Shown here piece after piece: positions 11,110 through 24,530 of a stretch of 64,000 nucleotides of DNA. The translations under genes and the position numbers were made by a program. The stretch's first letter is position 1. The number at the start of each line of letters is the position of its first letter. The notes beneath the pieces were generated by a model that saw only the letters and a program-made list of their open reading frames with translations, was not told the origin of the DNA and did not search any database. Source of the DNA: Dugong dugon (lineage: Eukaryota > Chordata > Mammalia > Sirenia > Dugongidae); contig CM057472.1 of assembly GCA_030035585.1 (NCBI GenBank), positions 89,959,601 to 90,023,600 of the forward strand, read 5' to 3'.

Positions 11110-14100
11110 AATTCAGCACATACTTATTGAGCATCAGGTCCTATTCTAGGCCATGAGGGATCAGCACAAGACAAAACAGACCAAATTCTTTGAAATTATG
11201 AAGCTTGTGAGGCTGGTAAGATAGACAATAAACAAGGTAAATAAGTAAAATATGTGATATACCAGGCCATTGTAGACATTTGAGTGAGAAGAGTAGAGAC
11301 AGAAAGAAGTACACAGAACCAGGGTATGTTTTTAAAGGAGATACAGCAAGGTTTGCTTTTAGATAGGACGTGGGGTTTTAGAAAAATGAGGTATCAGAGA
11401 TTCATCATAGGTTTTCCTTAAGTGGCTGGGAAGATGTTGGTGCCCTTTACTAAGGTTGGGGAAAATTGAGAGAGGAACACATTTGGGTGAGAAAAGTTCT
11501 GGTTGGTTAAGTTTAGATATCTGTTGGACACTCAAGTGGAGATGTCAAATACATAGTTAAATATGAGTTTAGAGCTCAACCAGCTGACCTGGAGATAAAG
11601 ACTTGAGAATTGTTGAGCATATACAGGTATTTACAAGCATAAGAATGTATGAGATCCTGTAAGGAGAGTATGTAAAGTAGAGATATGCTGATAGAGAATG
11701 GATCAAGGAGGAAGGAAAAGAAAAGGAGATTGAGAAGGGGCAGCAATGATGGAGCATGCCAACCAGAAGAGTGGGTGAGGAGGACATGGACACCAAGGAA
11801 AGAATGTTTCAAGAAGGAGAGAGTGGTTTACGGTGTGAAATGCTGCTGAGAAACACGTAAGATAATGATAGAAAAGTAGTCTTGCATTTGTCAAGGTAGA
11901 GAACATTGACAAAAGCCATTATAGTGTAGTGGTGGAGATGGAAGATAAATTGGAATGAATTGAGGAGAAATTAAGAAGTGAGAAAATGGTCAGACCAAAC
12001 AGAGACAACCTTTTTGAGAAGCTTTGTTGTGAAAGAGAGGCCAGAAATGGGGTAATTTTTGATTAGGGGTAGGATGTCAAATGATTTTTGAAGGTGCAGC
12101 TTATTAAAGACTATTTCCAAGCTGATGGGAATAATCCAACATAAAAAGAAAATATCATTGTACATGAGAAATTATAAAAATATTATTGTAGGCATCAGAC
12201 TTTGAGAAAAGCCAGAGAGGATAGTCTCCAGAGTACAAGTGGAGGGATTGGCCTTTGCTGGGAATAGGGAGTTCCATTTAGTGTAAAAGGAGTGAGAATG
12301 AAGGCAAAGAAAGTTAGAATTGATGGTGGAAATATGTAGTTAGATTGGTAGATTTGGTGATGGGAAGAAAAGGGAGTTCCTGTGGTTGCTTTCATTTTTT
12401 CTATAGAACACAAGGTAAGGTTATCAGCTGACAATGAGGGGCAATGGGTAGGAAGGGGTTGTTGGAGGTTTGATGAAAGAGGATAAGGTACAAAATAGTC
12501 ATTCTTTGAGGGCAGGAGATCAAACAAAGAAGTGTATATGATTGTTATGCCGAATCATGTTTTTATTTGAGATTTAGAGTGATAATCATCATGGCTGTGT
12601 GCTTTTATCTGATTTGGGTGCAGGCATAGAATAGGTGGGTAGTTAGGCTTATCTAATGTGGAGAGATCAGTAATTGTTCCCAAATATCCATGTTTCCTTC
12701 TTCCTTTTGGTAAAGAATGCCCAGAGTTTTAGCTGGTCTTTCCCAGCAAGAGACTATGTTTGTGAGCCTCCTTTGCAGCTAGGTGTCACCATGTGATTAT
12801 GTTTGACCCTAAAGGGTGTGCAGTGTGATGTGTGCAACTCTTGGGTCATCTTCTTAAGGAGGAAATCACTTGCCCTGGATCTCAGACCCACTGCCATTGA
12901 GCGATTCTGATTCATAGCAACTTCAGAGGGTTTCCAAGGCTGTAAATCTCTATGGAAGCAGACTGCCACATCTTTCTCCTGCAGAGCAGCTGGTGGCTTC
13001 AAACTGCCGACCTTTCAGTTAGCAGTTGATCGCTTTAACCACTGTGCCACCAGGGCTCCTTCTGGATCTCAAGTGAGTGACTATAATGATGGACCATGAA
13101 ACCTAAGGGGATAAAATGGGAATTGTGTCTCTGCAGAAGTGATGGATAGTGAAAAAACGATAGACTCAGTGAATTGGAAGTCTTAATAAAGTATAACAAA
13201 ATTTTGGAGTGAGGTATTAAGTAAAAAGAACAATTGAAAGAGGGATGTAAGTCAGAGAGTGGAGTGCTTCTAATCACAGACTGTAAATTTTAGGCAAACA
13301 TATGACCATAGGAGTGGGCAGCTGAAGTGAGATAAGGAATGAAAAATCATCAGAGGTGAGGAGGTCAAGGAACTAAGAGGCCTCAGCATTGGTTTGGTCA
13401 TATGTCAAGAATGACGACAGGGATAGGGATGGAGAGGAAGATAAGACAGCCCCGCACTAAAATCTTCAGTGAATGAGGGGAGGCTCAGAGGTCAGTGGGG
13501 TCGCAACATCTGGGACATAGAGTCTGACAGCATGAACTTCAAAGGATCTAAGTTTTTGAAGAGTAAGGAGAATGATTTATGAAGATACAATAGGAAGCAA
13601 GGAGAACACTGACCTCATCTTCAAGCTCAGAAGTACATGGTGTAAGAGAAGAAGCAGCATTTCTTTGAGAGGCCTGTATGGAAAGCAGTGCCCTTAAAGT
13701 ATAACTGGGTTTCAGGCAGGGCCTGGAAGTGAGGTGAATGTTCAGAGAAGATGTTGTAAAGAGTGTTGATAACAGACTGAGTCTCAGAGAGCACTGGGAG
13801 GATTCATGAAGGCAGAGAGGAGTGGGTAGTGGGTTACATCCATGGACAAATTGGACTAGTATGTGAAAAGGCTGTTTGGATTTCAAGTGGTGCCTGAGAT
13901 AAATGGAGATGTAGGCCATATTGGTATATAGATCCTGAGTGCCAATTAGAGGAAAGTCAGAAATCAGTTCAAGATGAGAAGACTGGATGACCCAGCATAT
14001 TTGCAGTTGGTTGTGATTTGGTAGCTAAAGAGATAAACAAAAACATCTCTGGGAGGTTGGCCTTTTAGGGTGTTTGCAGTGATCAGACAGCAAAGGGAGC

Positions 14101-14130
14101 AGCCATCTCACCAGGAGCTTCAGGTACTCT
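11110..14130 (+). repeat. Decayed old repeat mosaic (purine-rich)
   Basis: Purine-rich text such as ttggacactcaagtggagatg and ggagataaagacttgagaat follows a very common old mammalian repeat whose family I cannot name from memory. It is interrupted by the AfroSINE at 12887-13060. Its minus-strand open frames (for example 12195-12527 and 13548-13919) lack domains and start contexts. Confidence 0.45.
12887..13060 (-). repeat. AfroSINE with target-site duplication
   Basis: Ends tgccaccagggctcct. It is flanked by ctggatctca on both sides (~12876 and ~13062), marking a clean insertion into the older repeat. Confidence 0.92.
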
Positions 14131-14227
14131 GTAAACTCACATTATTTAGCCTCTCAGTCTCAGTTTATTTATCAATTAAATGGGGGATAACAGTGGTAGT
14201 GATTTAATAATTATGAAGATTAAATCT

Positions 14228-14740
14228 GTGACAGATTGCTTTAATGGCTCTAATTCTTCACCCTCCCTATAGGCACACCCTTTGGATGTGACTTTGCAGT
14301 GCCCTAAATAGGTGGAGTCTATTTTTCTATCCCTTTAACCTGGGCTTGTCCATGTGACCTGATTGGCCAATAGAATGTGACAGAAGTGATGGCGGGTCAT
14401 TTCTAAGCCTATGCCTCAAGAAGTCTTGCATACTTCCACTCTTGTTCTTATGCTGCTGCCTCACCAGGAGAATGACATACCCAGGCAAGCCTGCTGTTCC
14501 AAGAGGAGGTTAAGAGACACATGGAGCAAAGCTGTCCTAGCTAAGTTATTCCAGCCAAATCCAGCATATAGCAGAGCTCCCAGGCAAGACTTTGACATGT
14601 GAGTGAACCTGGCCTAGGTTGGCCAACCCCCAACCGAGTCATAGATGTATAAATTCTAATAATAAATGACTGTTGCTTTCAGCCACTGAGGTTTTGGGTG
14701 GTTTGTTACACAGAAATAGCTGATACCAAATATAAAGCAT
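14228..14740 (+). repeat. LTR-like old repeat
   Basis: cttgtccatgtgacctgatt ... gccaatagaatgtgacagaa ... aataataaatgactgttgct ... tcagccactgaggttttggg is the arrangement of old ERVL/MaLR-type LTRs with an AATAAA near the end. Confidence 0.55.
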
Positions 14741-14779
14741 TGAACACACTACATGGCATTTGGTAATTATTCAATTAGT

Positions 14780-15200
14780 GTCAGTTAATATGACCATGAA
14801 ACAAAACTTATTGACCTAAAACAACCATTTATTAAGCTCACAGATTATGTGGGTCAGGAATTTGAACAGGGCACAGCAGGTTAGCTTGTCCCTGCTGCAT
14901 GACATCTGGGTCCGCAGATGGAAGACTTTAATGTTAACGGCTGGAATCATCTGACAGTTCATTCAGTCATATGTCTGGTGGTTGATGCTGATGAATGCTG
15001 AAACCTTAGCTGGTGCTCTCAACTGGAATACCACAACATGGTGACTAGGCACCAAGGGTAAGTGTCTTAAGAGAGAGGCAGGAAGAAGCTGTACCTTTTA
15101 TGACCTAGCTTTGGAAGTCACATGGAATCTCTTCCGCTGTGCTCTATTGATTGGAGCCGTCACAAGGCCACCTAGATTTGAGAGGTGGTGGGGAGGTGCT
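14780..15200. repeat. Old dispersed repeat, family uncertain
   Basis: accatttattaagctcacag, tgggtcaggaatttgaacag, ggctggaatcatctgacagt and catatgtctggtggttgatg are phrases of a common mammalian repeat; strand and family not settled. Confidence 0.45.
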
Positions 15201-15273
15201 GAAAGAGAAAAATGAGGGAATGGAAATATTGTTGTGCCTTTGGGAGAAAAATACAGTCTTCAATAAAAACCAA

Positions 15274-15371
15274 AATTCATTGCCGTCAAATAGATTCTCA
15301 CTCATAGTGACCCTATAGGACAGAGTAGAACTGCCCCGTAGGGTCTTCAAGGAGCACCTGGTGAATTCAAT
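15274..15371 (-). repeat. AfroSINE, head truncated
   Basis: Tail and middle only (cattgccgtcaaatagattc to gagcacctggtgaattcaa). Confidence 0.8.
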
Positions 15372-15472
15372 AGTTTGAAATTTTTATTATTTCTACCATT
15401 CTTATCAAATAGATATACTGATATTCTCTAAATCTACTGTTTACACTTAATTCAGTCTCCTATACTTAAATC

Positions 15473-15630
15473 AGGAAACCCTGGTGGCATAGTGGTTAAG
15501 AGTTCGGCTGCTAACCAAAAGTTTGGCAGTTTGAATCCACCAGGAGCTCCTTGGAAACCCTACCGGGCAGTTCTGCTCTGTCCTGTAGGGTCTCTATGAG
15601 TCAGAATTGACTGGATGGCAATGGGTTTTT
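15473..15630 (+). repeat. AfroSINE, near full length
   Basis: ccctggtggcatagtggtta to gactggatggcaatgggttt. Flanking tacttaaatca / tacttagatca is a target-site duplication with one change. Confidence 0.93.
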
Positions 15631-15631
15631 A

Positions 15632-17360
15632 CTTAGATCACAGGTTATATAGTGGAAAATATGTATTTTATGCTTATGTTTAGTTAGCAGAAGTAAAATG
15701 TGTTAAGCAGAAAGATTAGGTAGAAGGAGGGTCTACAAATTACTATGATGTTGATGATGATGCTTATTATTGCTCCCAGGGGTCCAATTTTTGGAGATAC
15801 TGTCCTCACATCTCTTAGGACACTTAAGACTTCTAATTGGAAACCAGTATTTGAAAAATTTACTGCCAAGATCTAGAGGGTTAGAGTTATTGCTATGTCT
15901 CTCTAGTTCTCTCTTCTCCAAGGTGGGACACCAAAGGCAGCAACCTGTAGGAAAGGTGAATTAGCTTTGCCACTTTTGAAGCACCAAATGCTTTATAAAG
16001 TCTTAGCGTACAAAGAATTTGATTCTGGGTTTTAGAGGTGAGGAGCACATTGACTTCAAAGGTCTAACCCCCACTTGACCATGCCGCCTTGCCACAGAGA
16101 ACATTCACCAGCAGAGTCATTACCTACCTACAAGTAGGAATCCCTTCACAGGAATTTTTGTAAACAGGGGCCTAAAACCTTGAGTGAAAATGAGCCTATT
16201 CATTCATTTAGAAGTGAGTGTTCACCTTGGTGGGATGGTCTGGTGTTTTGCTCGTACTTTTTGTTTATGTAGCTGTTTCTTTCTTTTGACAAATCATATA
16301 GATTTTGTTGGCTTTTCCAAAACTGAGCATCAGACTGATGTCTTGGGTACTCTTTAACTTCCTAATTTTAAGATTTTAACTTTAAAACCTCAGGCAAGAA
16401 TAAATTGGTGTACAGCGCTTTGATATTTTGGTAGCAAAGGAGATAGCAACTTCTTTTAATATTGGGTTTGTGATAAGCTACCTGCAGGATAAACATAACC
16501 AGGTTCAGCATCATTGATTCCTCCTTTGTCCACTTTTTTCTTTCAGTCTGGTCGCCAAGTGCTTGCATCCTCCTTTTTGCACCGAATCTTTTTCATTGAC
16601 ATTGTCATTTCCTTATTAAATGGAGTTAAAGGGGGATAAATTTTGTATTGATGGACAAATCAGAAGTAGATATGACTGTAGATTCCCTGACAGCAATAAC
16701 CTCTGAGTTGCAAACAGAAAGTAGAGCAATGGTAGAATGAAGACTTTGCAGATTGCAGAGGCTGAGGTGGAAGGGGAAATTGGTTTCAAAGGACTCCAAG
16801 AAAGTTTTACTAAAATAAGAGTGAATTTTAGTCAGTTTTCAATCGCATGTTGATCTATGCTTGCTGATTCATTTTATTTCTGGGGCATTTTTGCCATGCA
16901 CACAGAAAGCCAATTCTTTTAATCAACTAGAGATTGAGTTGGACAATCTCCATGAGGAGGACAAACCTAATAAAACAAAACATTAAACGCAGCAGACATG
17001 TGTTAAAGACAGCAGGTGAGATGTGCAATAGACATCTGAACAAAGAAGAGATCAAAGTGGGTAGAAATAATGGAGGATTGTTTCAGATATCTAAGATACG
17101 TCTGTCCCTTTCTCTGCCACCAACACCAGATTAGTCTAGGCTCTCAAAAGTGTATGACTAGTTACTTAAAGGAAGTAGGGGGAGGGGAGGGAGAGAAAAC
17201 GAGAAGAGATGAGAGGAAAAATGCCATGAACCCTGGGGTTTGCTCTCAATGAGTGGAGAATAGATTTTATCCTGTTCCATTCTGTTGAACTAGACTGTGG
17301 TAGAGTATGGAAGTTCAGGTATTTTGTCCTTAATCCTCTCTGAAAATGTGACATGTAACT
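15632..17360. other. Unassigned intergenic sequence
   Basis: No repeat family or gene recognised. Open frames here are short and overlap on both strands. Confidence 0.45.
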
Positions 17361-17364
17361 TTTG

Positions 17365-17625
17365 GAGAGACTTTGTTTCACATACTTTGGACATGTTATC
17401 AGGAGGGACAAGTTCCTGGAGAAGGACATGCTTGGTAAAGGAGAGGGTCAACAAAAAAGAGGAAGATCCTTAACAAGATGGACTGACACAGTGGCTGCAA
17501 CAATGGGCTCTACGATAACAACAATTGTGAGGATGACACAAGACTGGGCAGTATTTTGTTCTGTTGTACATAGGGTCACTATGAGTCGGAACCGACTCGA
17601 TGGCACCTAACAATGACAACAAAGA
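17365..17625 (+). repeat. RTE 3' end fragment
   Basis: cacatactttggacatgtta, gagaaggacatgcttggtaa and a tail ending cggaaccgactcgatggcac, ctaacaatgacaac: the terminal ~260 bp of the RTE. Confidence 0.88.
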
Positions 17626-17764
17626 AAAACTGAGTTTCTGCAAGTTCCTTATGGAAATCCTGGGCAGATTTCTCTTTTAAAGGTATTTTAATGCGTCTTT
17701 GACAGGATAATATTGTAAAAAGGTATTTCCAGTGCATAGGTCATTGGTCCTGCAAAATTCTATC

Positions 17765-20155
17765 ATGCCATCTCCAGCATCTTTTCTATCACCAAGGCCG
17801 TATTTTCCAACTACTGATCCTTCTGTTTCCAACTTTCACATTCCAATCACCAGTAATTATCAATGCATCTTGATTGCACATTTGATCAATTTTAGACTGC
17901 AGAAATTTGTACAAATCTTCAATTTCTTCATCCTTGGCATTAGTGGTTGGTGCATAAATTTACATAATAGTCATATTAACTGGTCTTCCTTGTAGGCCTA
18001 TGGACATTATCTTATCACTGAAGCATTGTTTTTCAGGATCTTAAAATGTTCTTTTTGACAATCAGACACCATTCCTCTTCAATTTGTCATTCTGGCATAG
18101 TAGCATTGTCTGATTCAAAATGGCTAATACCAGTTCATTTCAGCTCACGAATGCCTAGGATATCTATCTTTATGCTTTCCATTTCATTTTCACGACTTCC
18201 AATTTTCCTAGATTCGTATCTTGTAAATTGCACGTTCTGATTATTAATGGATGTTTGTAGCTGTTTCTTCTCAATCTGAGTTGTGCCACATCAGCAAATG
18301 AAGGTCCCAAAAGCTTTACTCCATCCATGTCATTAGAGTTGACTCCACTTTGAGGTAGCAGCTGTTCCCCAGTCGTATTTTGAGTGCCTTCCAACCTGAG
18401 GGGCTCATCTTCTTGCACAATATTAGGCAATGTTCCGCTGCTGTTCACAAGGTTTTCAATGGCCTATTTTTTAGACGTAGATCACCAGGCCCTTCTTTCT
18501 AGTCTTAGTCTGGAGGCTCCAGTGAAACCTGTCCATCATGGGTGACACTGCTGGTATTTGAAATATGGGTGCTACACATTCCAGCATCATAGGAACACAC
18601 AGACCACGACAAACTGACAGACAAGTGGTGGGATGACACCAAGGATATCAAACATGAAGAAAGCAAAAGGTCATTAAAAAGGCAGAAAAGAAAGAAAAGA
18701 CCAAAATGGATGTCAGAAGAGACTCTGAAATTTGCTCTTGAATGTAGAGTAGCTAAAGCAAATGGTAGAAATGATGAAGTAAAATAGCTGAACAGAAGAT
18801 ATCAAAGGCAGCTCGAGAAGACAAAGTATTATAATGAAATGTGCAAAGACCTGGAGTTAGAAAACCAAAAGGGAAGAACATGTTCAGCATCTCTCAAGCT
18901 GAAAAAATTCTAGCCTCAACTTGCAATATCAAAGGATTCTACGGGCAAAATATTGAACGACCTAGGAACCATCAAAAGAAATTGGAAGGAATACACACAG
19001 TCACTGTACCAAAAAGAATGGTTCAACATTGAACCATTTCATGAGGTAGCATATGATCAAGTTAATGGAATGCCAACTGAGATGTTTCAACAAATAGATG
19101 CAACACTGAAAGTGCTCACTGGTCTATGCCTAGAAATTTGGAAGACAGCTACCTGGCCAATCGACTGGAAGAGGTCCATATTTGTGCCCAGTTCTAAGAA
19201 AGATGACCTAACAATGTGGAAATTATTGAACAATATCACTAATATCATATGTAAGTAAAATTTTACTGAAGGTAATTCAGAAATGGTTGCAGCAGTACAC
19301 TGACAGGGAATTGCCAAAAATTCAAGCTAGATTCAGAAAAGGATGTGGAACAAGGGGCATCATCGCTGATTTTAGATGGATCTTGGCTGAAAGCAGAGGA
19401 TACCAGAAAGATGTTTACCTGTGTTTTATTGACTATGCAAAGGCATTCAGCTGGGTGGTATAACAAGTTATGGATACAATTGTGAAGAATGGACAATCCA
19501 GAACACTTTATTGTGCTCATGTACATAGGCCAAGAGGCAGTCATTCGAACAGAACAAGGGGATACTGCGTGGTTTAAAATCAGAAAAGGTGTGTGTCAGG
19601 GTTGTATCCTTTTACCATACTTATTTAATCTGTATGATGAGCAAATAATCTGAGAAGCTGGACTATATAAGCATCAGGATTGGAGGAAGACTCGTTAATA
19701 ACCTGTGATATGTAGACGACACAACCTTGCTTGCTGAAAGTGAAGAGGACTTGATGCACTTACTGAAGATCAAAGACTACAGCCTTCAGTATGGATTACA
19801 CCTCAACATAAAGGGAACAAAAATCCTCACAACTGGACCTATAAGCAACATCATGATAAACGGAGCAAAAATTGAGATCAGTTGTCAAGGATTTCGTTTT
19901 ACATGGATCCACAATCAACGCCCATGGAAGGAGTAATCAAGAAATCAAACGACACATTGAATTGGACAAATCCTCTGCAGAAGACCTCTTTCAAGTGTTA
20001 AAGATGAAGACCCTGAGCAAGATGGATTGACACCGTGGCTTGAACAATGGGCTGAAACATAGCAATGATTCTGAGGATGGCGGAGGACCAGGCAGTGTTT
20101 CGTTCTACTGTACATAGGATCACTATGAGTCAGAACCGACTCGGTGGCACCTCAC
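17765..20155 (+). mobile_element. RTE LINE with 5' inversion
   Basis: 17765-18600 is minus-oriented and corresponds to the element's 5' leader and start of the endonuclease domain (reverse complement reads attaataatcagaacgtgca, caaatttatgcaccaaccac). From ~18614 the element runs in plus orientation through the linker (gtggtgggatgacaccaagg), reverse transcriptase and 3' tail (gactcggtggcacctcacag). The plus part is degenerate: the YADD box has become YVDD next to a stop, and an internal block is missing. The order fits twin priming during insertion. Confidence 0.82.
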
Positions 20156-20159
20156 AGGC

Positions 20160-20575
20160 CTCCAAGAGTTCATGGGTAGTTATTCCACCTGGGCATTAAA
20201 AGAAAGGAGGACTCTAGAAGGTTAAAAACTTGTGATAATGTGGAACCTAGACAATTAGGTCTCAAAAGCTTGTTCAAGGAGTCTTTCGGCATACAGCGAT
20301 TAAAGGCTAATGGGAAGAAGTAGGATACTCTCCGTAATCTACAATTGAAGAAAATTGTAAGCTCTTATCTTCTTTTGTGTACCTGAGACTTGCAACCAGC
20401 CCAAGTGTCACACTGGATAGGCTAGAAAATTCTGTTTTCTGTTCAGGGCAGAATTCTCTTGATGGCATGGGGCCACTGAACTGGTTTGAGCTCTCCCCTA
20501 GCAGTCGCTTGTATTTTGCCATAAAATGTCCCTGGTCAATTTGAACTAAATAAAACACGGAGCTCTGGTTCTTTT
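20160..20575. other. Unassigned sequence
   Basis: Nothing recognised. An AATAAA lies at ~20546 on the plus strand, but no gene leads into it. Confidence 0.4.
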
Positions 20576-21055
20576 TTGCTTTGTGTAGTGGGTTGAATGC
20601 TGGTCCTGCTACCCACCCCCCATCCCCAAAGAAATGTCCAAGTCCTAATCCCTGGAACCTGTGAATGGGACCTTATTTGGAAAAAAAGTTCTTTGCAGAA
20701 ATAACAGAGTTAAGGATCTTGAGATGAGAGAGTCCTGGATTACCTGGGTGGACCCTAAATCCAATGACAAATGTCATTTTAAGAGACTGAAGAGACAACA
20801 GACACAGAGGAGGTTATGTGGAGATGGAGGCGGAGATTGGAGTGACGTAGCCACAGGTCAATGAACACCTGGAGCCAACAGAAGCTGGAAGAGACAAGGA
20901 ATGGAATCTCTAGAGCTTCCGGAGAGAGCTCGGCCTTGCTGACATCTTGATTGAAGACTTCTGGCCTCCAGAACTGTGAGTGATAAATTTCTGTTGCTTT
21001 AAGCCATCAAGTTTGTTGTAATTTATCACAGAAACCCTAGGAAACTAATACACCT
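20576..21055 (+). repeat. MaLR-type LTR
   Basis: Starts gtgggttgaatgctggtcct and has aatgtccaagtcctaatccc, gaccttatttggaaaaaaag, gacttctggcctccagaact, gtgagtgataaatttctgtt. This phrase order is typical of mammalian MaLR LTRs. Confidence 0.75.
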
Positions 21056-21789
21056 TGTTTGCTCCAAAAATCTTTATTTTCCTTGCCTTTAATCTGTCCC
21101 CTAGTCCAAAATACCCAGTATATTTTAGCCAGACTAGTCTTTCTGGAATAATGTTTTGTTGGCAAGAGTCTATAGTGGCTGCATAGTATTTACTGGATTG
21201 TGTCCAGCCACAGCTTGATCTAACCATTTGATCTTATCTCTTGATGTGCAGGAACCTGTCCTCCAGATTGGGTTGTTCTCCTGGGAACCCAAGAGGCCAC
21301 TTGTTCTCCTGCCTCTTTCCAGCCCTAAGTTCCCCTTCTCTTCTCACTGCGCCAACTTTTATTACTCCCACTTCTAGGTCTCACCTAAAAATCATCTTTC
21401 CTGTAAAAACTTCTCAGCTATTCTAGTCCAAATTGATTAATCGATCGAACAAATATTTGTTGAGTGCTGACAATAGGCCAGGAACACAATACAAATTTAT
21501 TTGATTATATTCTGTATTTCTCACCTATTATATATGTATGTACCTTATCTCCAAGAAAACCTTAAGCACTACAAAGGATTGAACCACTTTCATTTGTTTT
21601 ATCCCAGAATTGGGTACAAAATAGGAATGCAATAAATATGTCTTGAATTGACTAAATTATATACATGATCATTTTAACTATGATGATTAAACAGGCCATC
21701 TGTTAGCTTATGACCTCTAACCATATTAATTGGGTGACGGGCTTTTTAAATAATAAACATTACCCTTTATGTCTGAGCTCATTAAATCT
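21056..21789. other. Unassigned sequence beyond the candidate STON2 poly(A) site
   Basis: Small MIR-like trace around 21,430-21,490 (caaatatttgttgagtgctg); otherwise nothing recognised. Confidence 0.4.
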
Positions 21790-21802
21790 TGCATAGTGAC
21801 GC

Positions 21803-21928
21803 TTTATTTACAAATTTTTATTAATAGTTTATTTTCAAAGCTCAAAAAAGGCATTACAGATTATAACCAGCAAAACAACTAAAATAAAACTTCACTTCTA
21901 CAAAGTTAGCCAGTGTGTAGACTTTATT
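21803..21928 (-). terminator. Cluster of four AATAAA polyadenylation signals
   Basis: The plus strand carries TTTATT at 21803-21808, 21817-21822, 21828-21833 and 21923-21928, which is AATAAA four times on the minus strand within 126 bp. AT-rich sequence surrounds it. This is the most 3' dense cluster downstream of STON2 and a plausible distal cleavage site. Confidence 0.45.
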
Positions 21929-21986
21929 ACATAGGCACATTTTTTTTTTTTTAAGTAAACTGGTTTTACATAAAATTAATCACAAT

Positions 21987-22640
21987 CTGCAACATCATGA
22001 TAAACAGAGAAAAGATTGAAATTGTCAAGGATGTCATTTTACTTGGATCCACAATCAACACCCATGGAAGCAGCAGTCAAGAAATCAAATGACACATTGC
22101 ACTGGGCAAATCTGCTGCAAAAGACCTCTTTAAAGTGTTAAAAAGCACAGATGTCACTCTGAGGACTAAGGTGGGCCTGACCCAAGCCACGGTATTTTCA
22201 ATCACCTCATATGCATGTGAAAGCTGGACAATGAATAAAGAACACTGGAAAAAACTGATGCCTTTGAATTATGTTGTTGGTGAAGAATAGTGAATATACC
22301 ATGGATTACCAGAAGAATGAACAAATCTGTTCTGAAAGAAGTACAGCCAGAATGCTCTTTAGAAGTAAGGATGGCAAGACTTCGTCTCACATACTTTGGA
22401 CATGTTATCTGGAGGGACCAGTCCTTGAAGAAGGACATCGTGCTTGGTAAAGTAGAGGGTCAGTGAAAAAGAGGAAGACTCTTAGTGAGATGCACTGACA
22501 CAGTGGCTGCAACAATGGGCTCAAGTACAGCCAACGATTGTGAGGATGACGCAGGACCGGGCAATGTTTTGTTCTGCTGTACATAGGGTCACTGAGTTGG
22601 AACTGACTTGACGGCACCTAACAACAACAACAAATAGCAA
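21987..22640 (+). repeat. RTE 3' end fragment
   Basis: Begins gcaacatcatgataaacaga and carries the last ~650 bp of the RTE (aaagctggacaatgaataaa, ttggacatgttatctggagg), ending gacttgacggcacctaacaa plus an acaacaaca tail. Antisense to STON2; if the long 3' UTR model holds, it lies inside it. Confidence 0.88.
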
Positions 22641-23889
22641 CAGTGCAAGAAGTTACATCAAATGAAGATGGATGATGAATGCAAGGCTTGGATCAGCTGA
22701 ACCATTCACTGGATCTTGGGTCCATCCATCCTGACACTTTGAAATTCACTATGGACATTACAAAAAGGGAGAGTGAGGAGGAGTGCTCCTATATCACCCC
22801 TGGGCTAAAACACTGCTTCTGATAAATCTCTTGAATATGGTAAAGCTTTCTTCAGGTTCTGTTGGTGACTGGACACAAGGTTAAATGAATGCTTGGCTTA
22901 GGTTTGGAGGGTCTCATATATTTCCCTTCCTTTATCCCTATACTTCAAAACACTTAAGCCCTTTCATCCAACAGGCTGCTGTAGTAACTGGCTGCACATC
23001 TGCTTTCCCAGGACAGCTCCCATAGGACACCATGTGTGGTTGCTGATCCTAAAGCACGTGGAGGTGAGGTGGTACTGCTTAAGGCTTTAGTCACAGTGTT
23101 GCTAGACAGTGTCCACAACTAGAACAGAGGTTTGATCTGAGGAAGAACATGGCAATGAACTAGGAAGAGGATGGTAGAATTCTTTGCTCTGTTCATTGGA
23201 ATTGATCCATTTGACTAACTCTATGCACAACCAGAAACGAAACTAAAATACTAAAATTCACCACAAAAAGATACTATTTTTTAAGTTTTACATTGTTTAA
23301 AAAAGTTTTTAAACTACATTTTTGTGTTATTAAGAGACAGTGAGGATAGAAGTCATCGTCCCTTTCTCTCATCTGGGTTTTCTAAAACCTACAAAGAGCC
23401 CCAGAATGTTTACTGAGTATTTTTTCCTCCCACATTTTCTGCAAAGTCTTTTCTATAAAAGGACATAGCTATAAATCACTGATTATCCTAATGTGGCTCC
23501 TCAGTCCCTTGGGTGGTTAGACCTATTTCTGTTTCAAGTAGTGCCCAAATCCTAACATCCATTTCGGGGATCCGTCCATTCCCCTTCACATGCACATCAC
23601 TATTTTGCTGGGTGATGGCAGTGAACTTCCAATGTAGGGTGACAGCTGATCTTCACTGTTCTCTTTGAGCTTCCATTTTTATTTGTGTTCTGCAGAATAG
23701 AGGACTGCAGTGGTTTCTGTGTTTCTGTTGTCTCGCAGAAGATAAAGGGTAGAGGCATGAAAAGGAGAAAGATGGGCTAACTGATTTTCCCAATTTCAAA
23801 TTTCTTGGTTCTTAAGAATATACAAAGAGCCCTATTCACATGAAGTATCACTGACAATGGCACCAAAGGATATTCTGTAGAAGAATCAT

Positions 23890-23990
23890 AAAAACTGGAG
23901 CTGAAAGGGACTTAAGGAAACAATCAGTCCAACTTCTTTTATTTTTAGCTGAGGAAACTGAAGCCCAGTTGGGAAATACTGAACATGGTG
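23890..23990 (-). repeat. MIR-family fragment
   Basis: ggagctgaaagggacttaag, tccaacttcttttattttta and gctgaggaaactgaagccca follow the antisense MIR/MIR3 pattern. Confidence 0.5.
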
Positions 23991-24530
23991 ATTGCTTCCA
24001 TGACTATGTCCTTTACAGCTTAATTAAAACAAAACAACCCTAATTTTCCCTTAATAAAGCAATTATGGCTCCCCACCCATCACTTTATAAAAACATCTTC
24101 AGTGTTCTTATGTTTAGCCTTTGTTCCCATTAAGAATACTGGCTGCTAGCACAGCACCTTCACCAGGGTAGACGTTTGATAAATACTTGAATTGAGCTGA
24201 CTCTGTTGTTCATCCCTGCAATGTTTTCTAGCGCTTATTACTTTTAACCTTAAGGGATGACCTCTAGTTCAAGTATTTTGAGGTTTGGTGGCTAATTCTG
24301 TATTTGTCATCTCTCTACACGTTATCTTTCCATATTGAAATTCTAGTCTTTTGAGTCTGTTCTCTTACAGCTTTTTATTACATACAATTACCATTTACCA
24401 CTCTCTCTGGGTACTACCAAATGCATTACTATGGATAGTTACTGCCTTTGCAGGCTTGAAATTGCAGGTTCAGAAGTACGTTTATTTTTTCATTTCTTAA
24501 ATAAAAACAAAGGGATAAACAAACAAAAAA

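Noticed and set aside
13548-13919. 123-codon minus-strand frame in the 11-14 kb region
   Set aside because: Antisense to a decayed purine-rich repeat; the Ser/Leu/Pro/His-rich composition is what that gives by chance.
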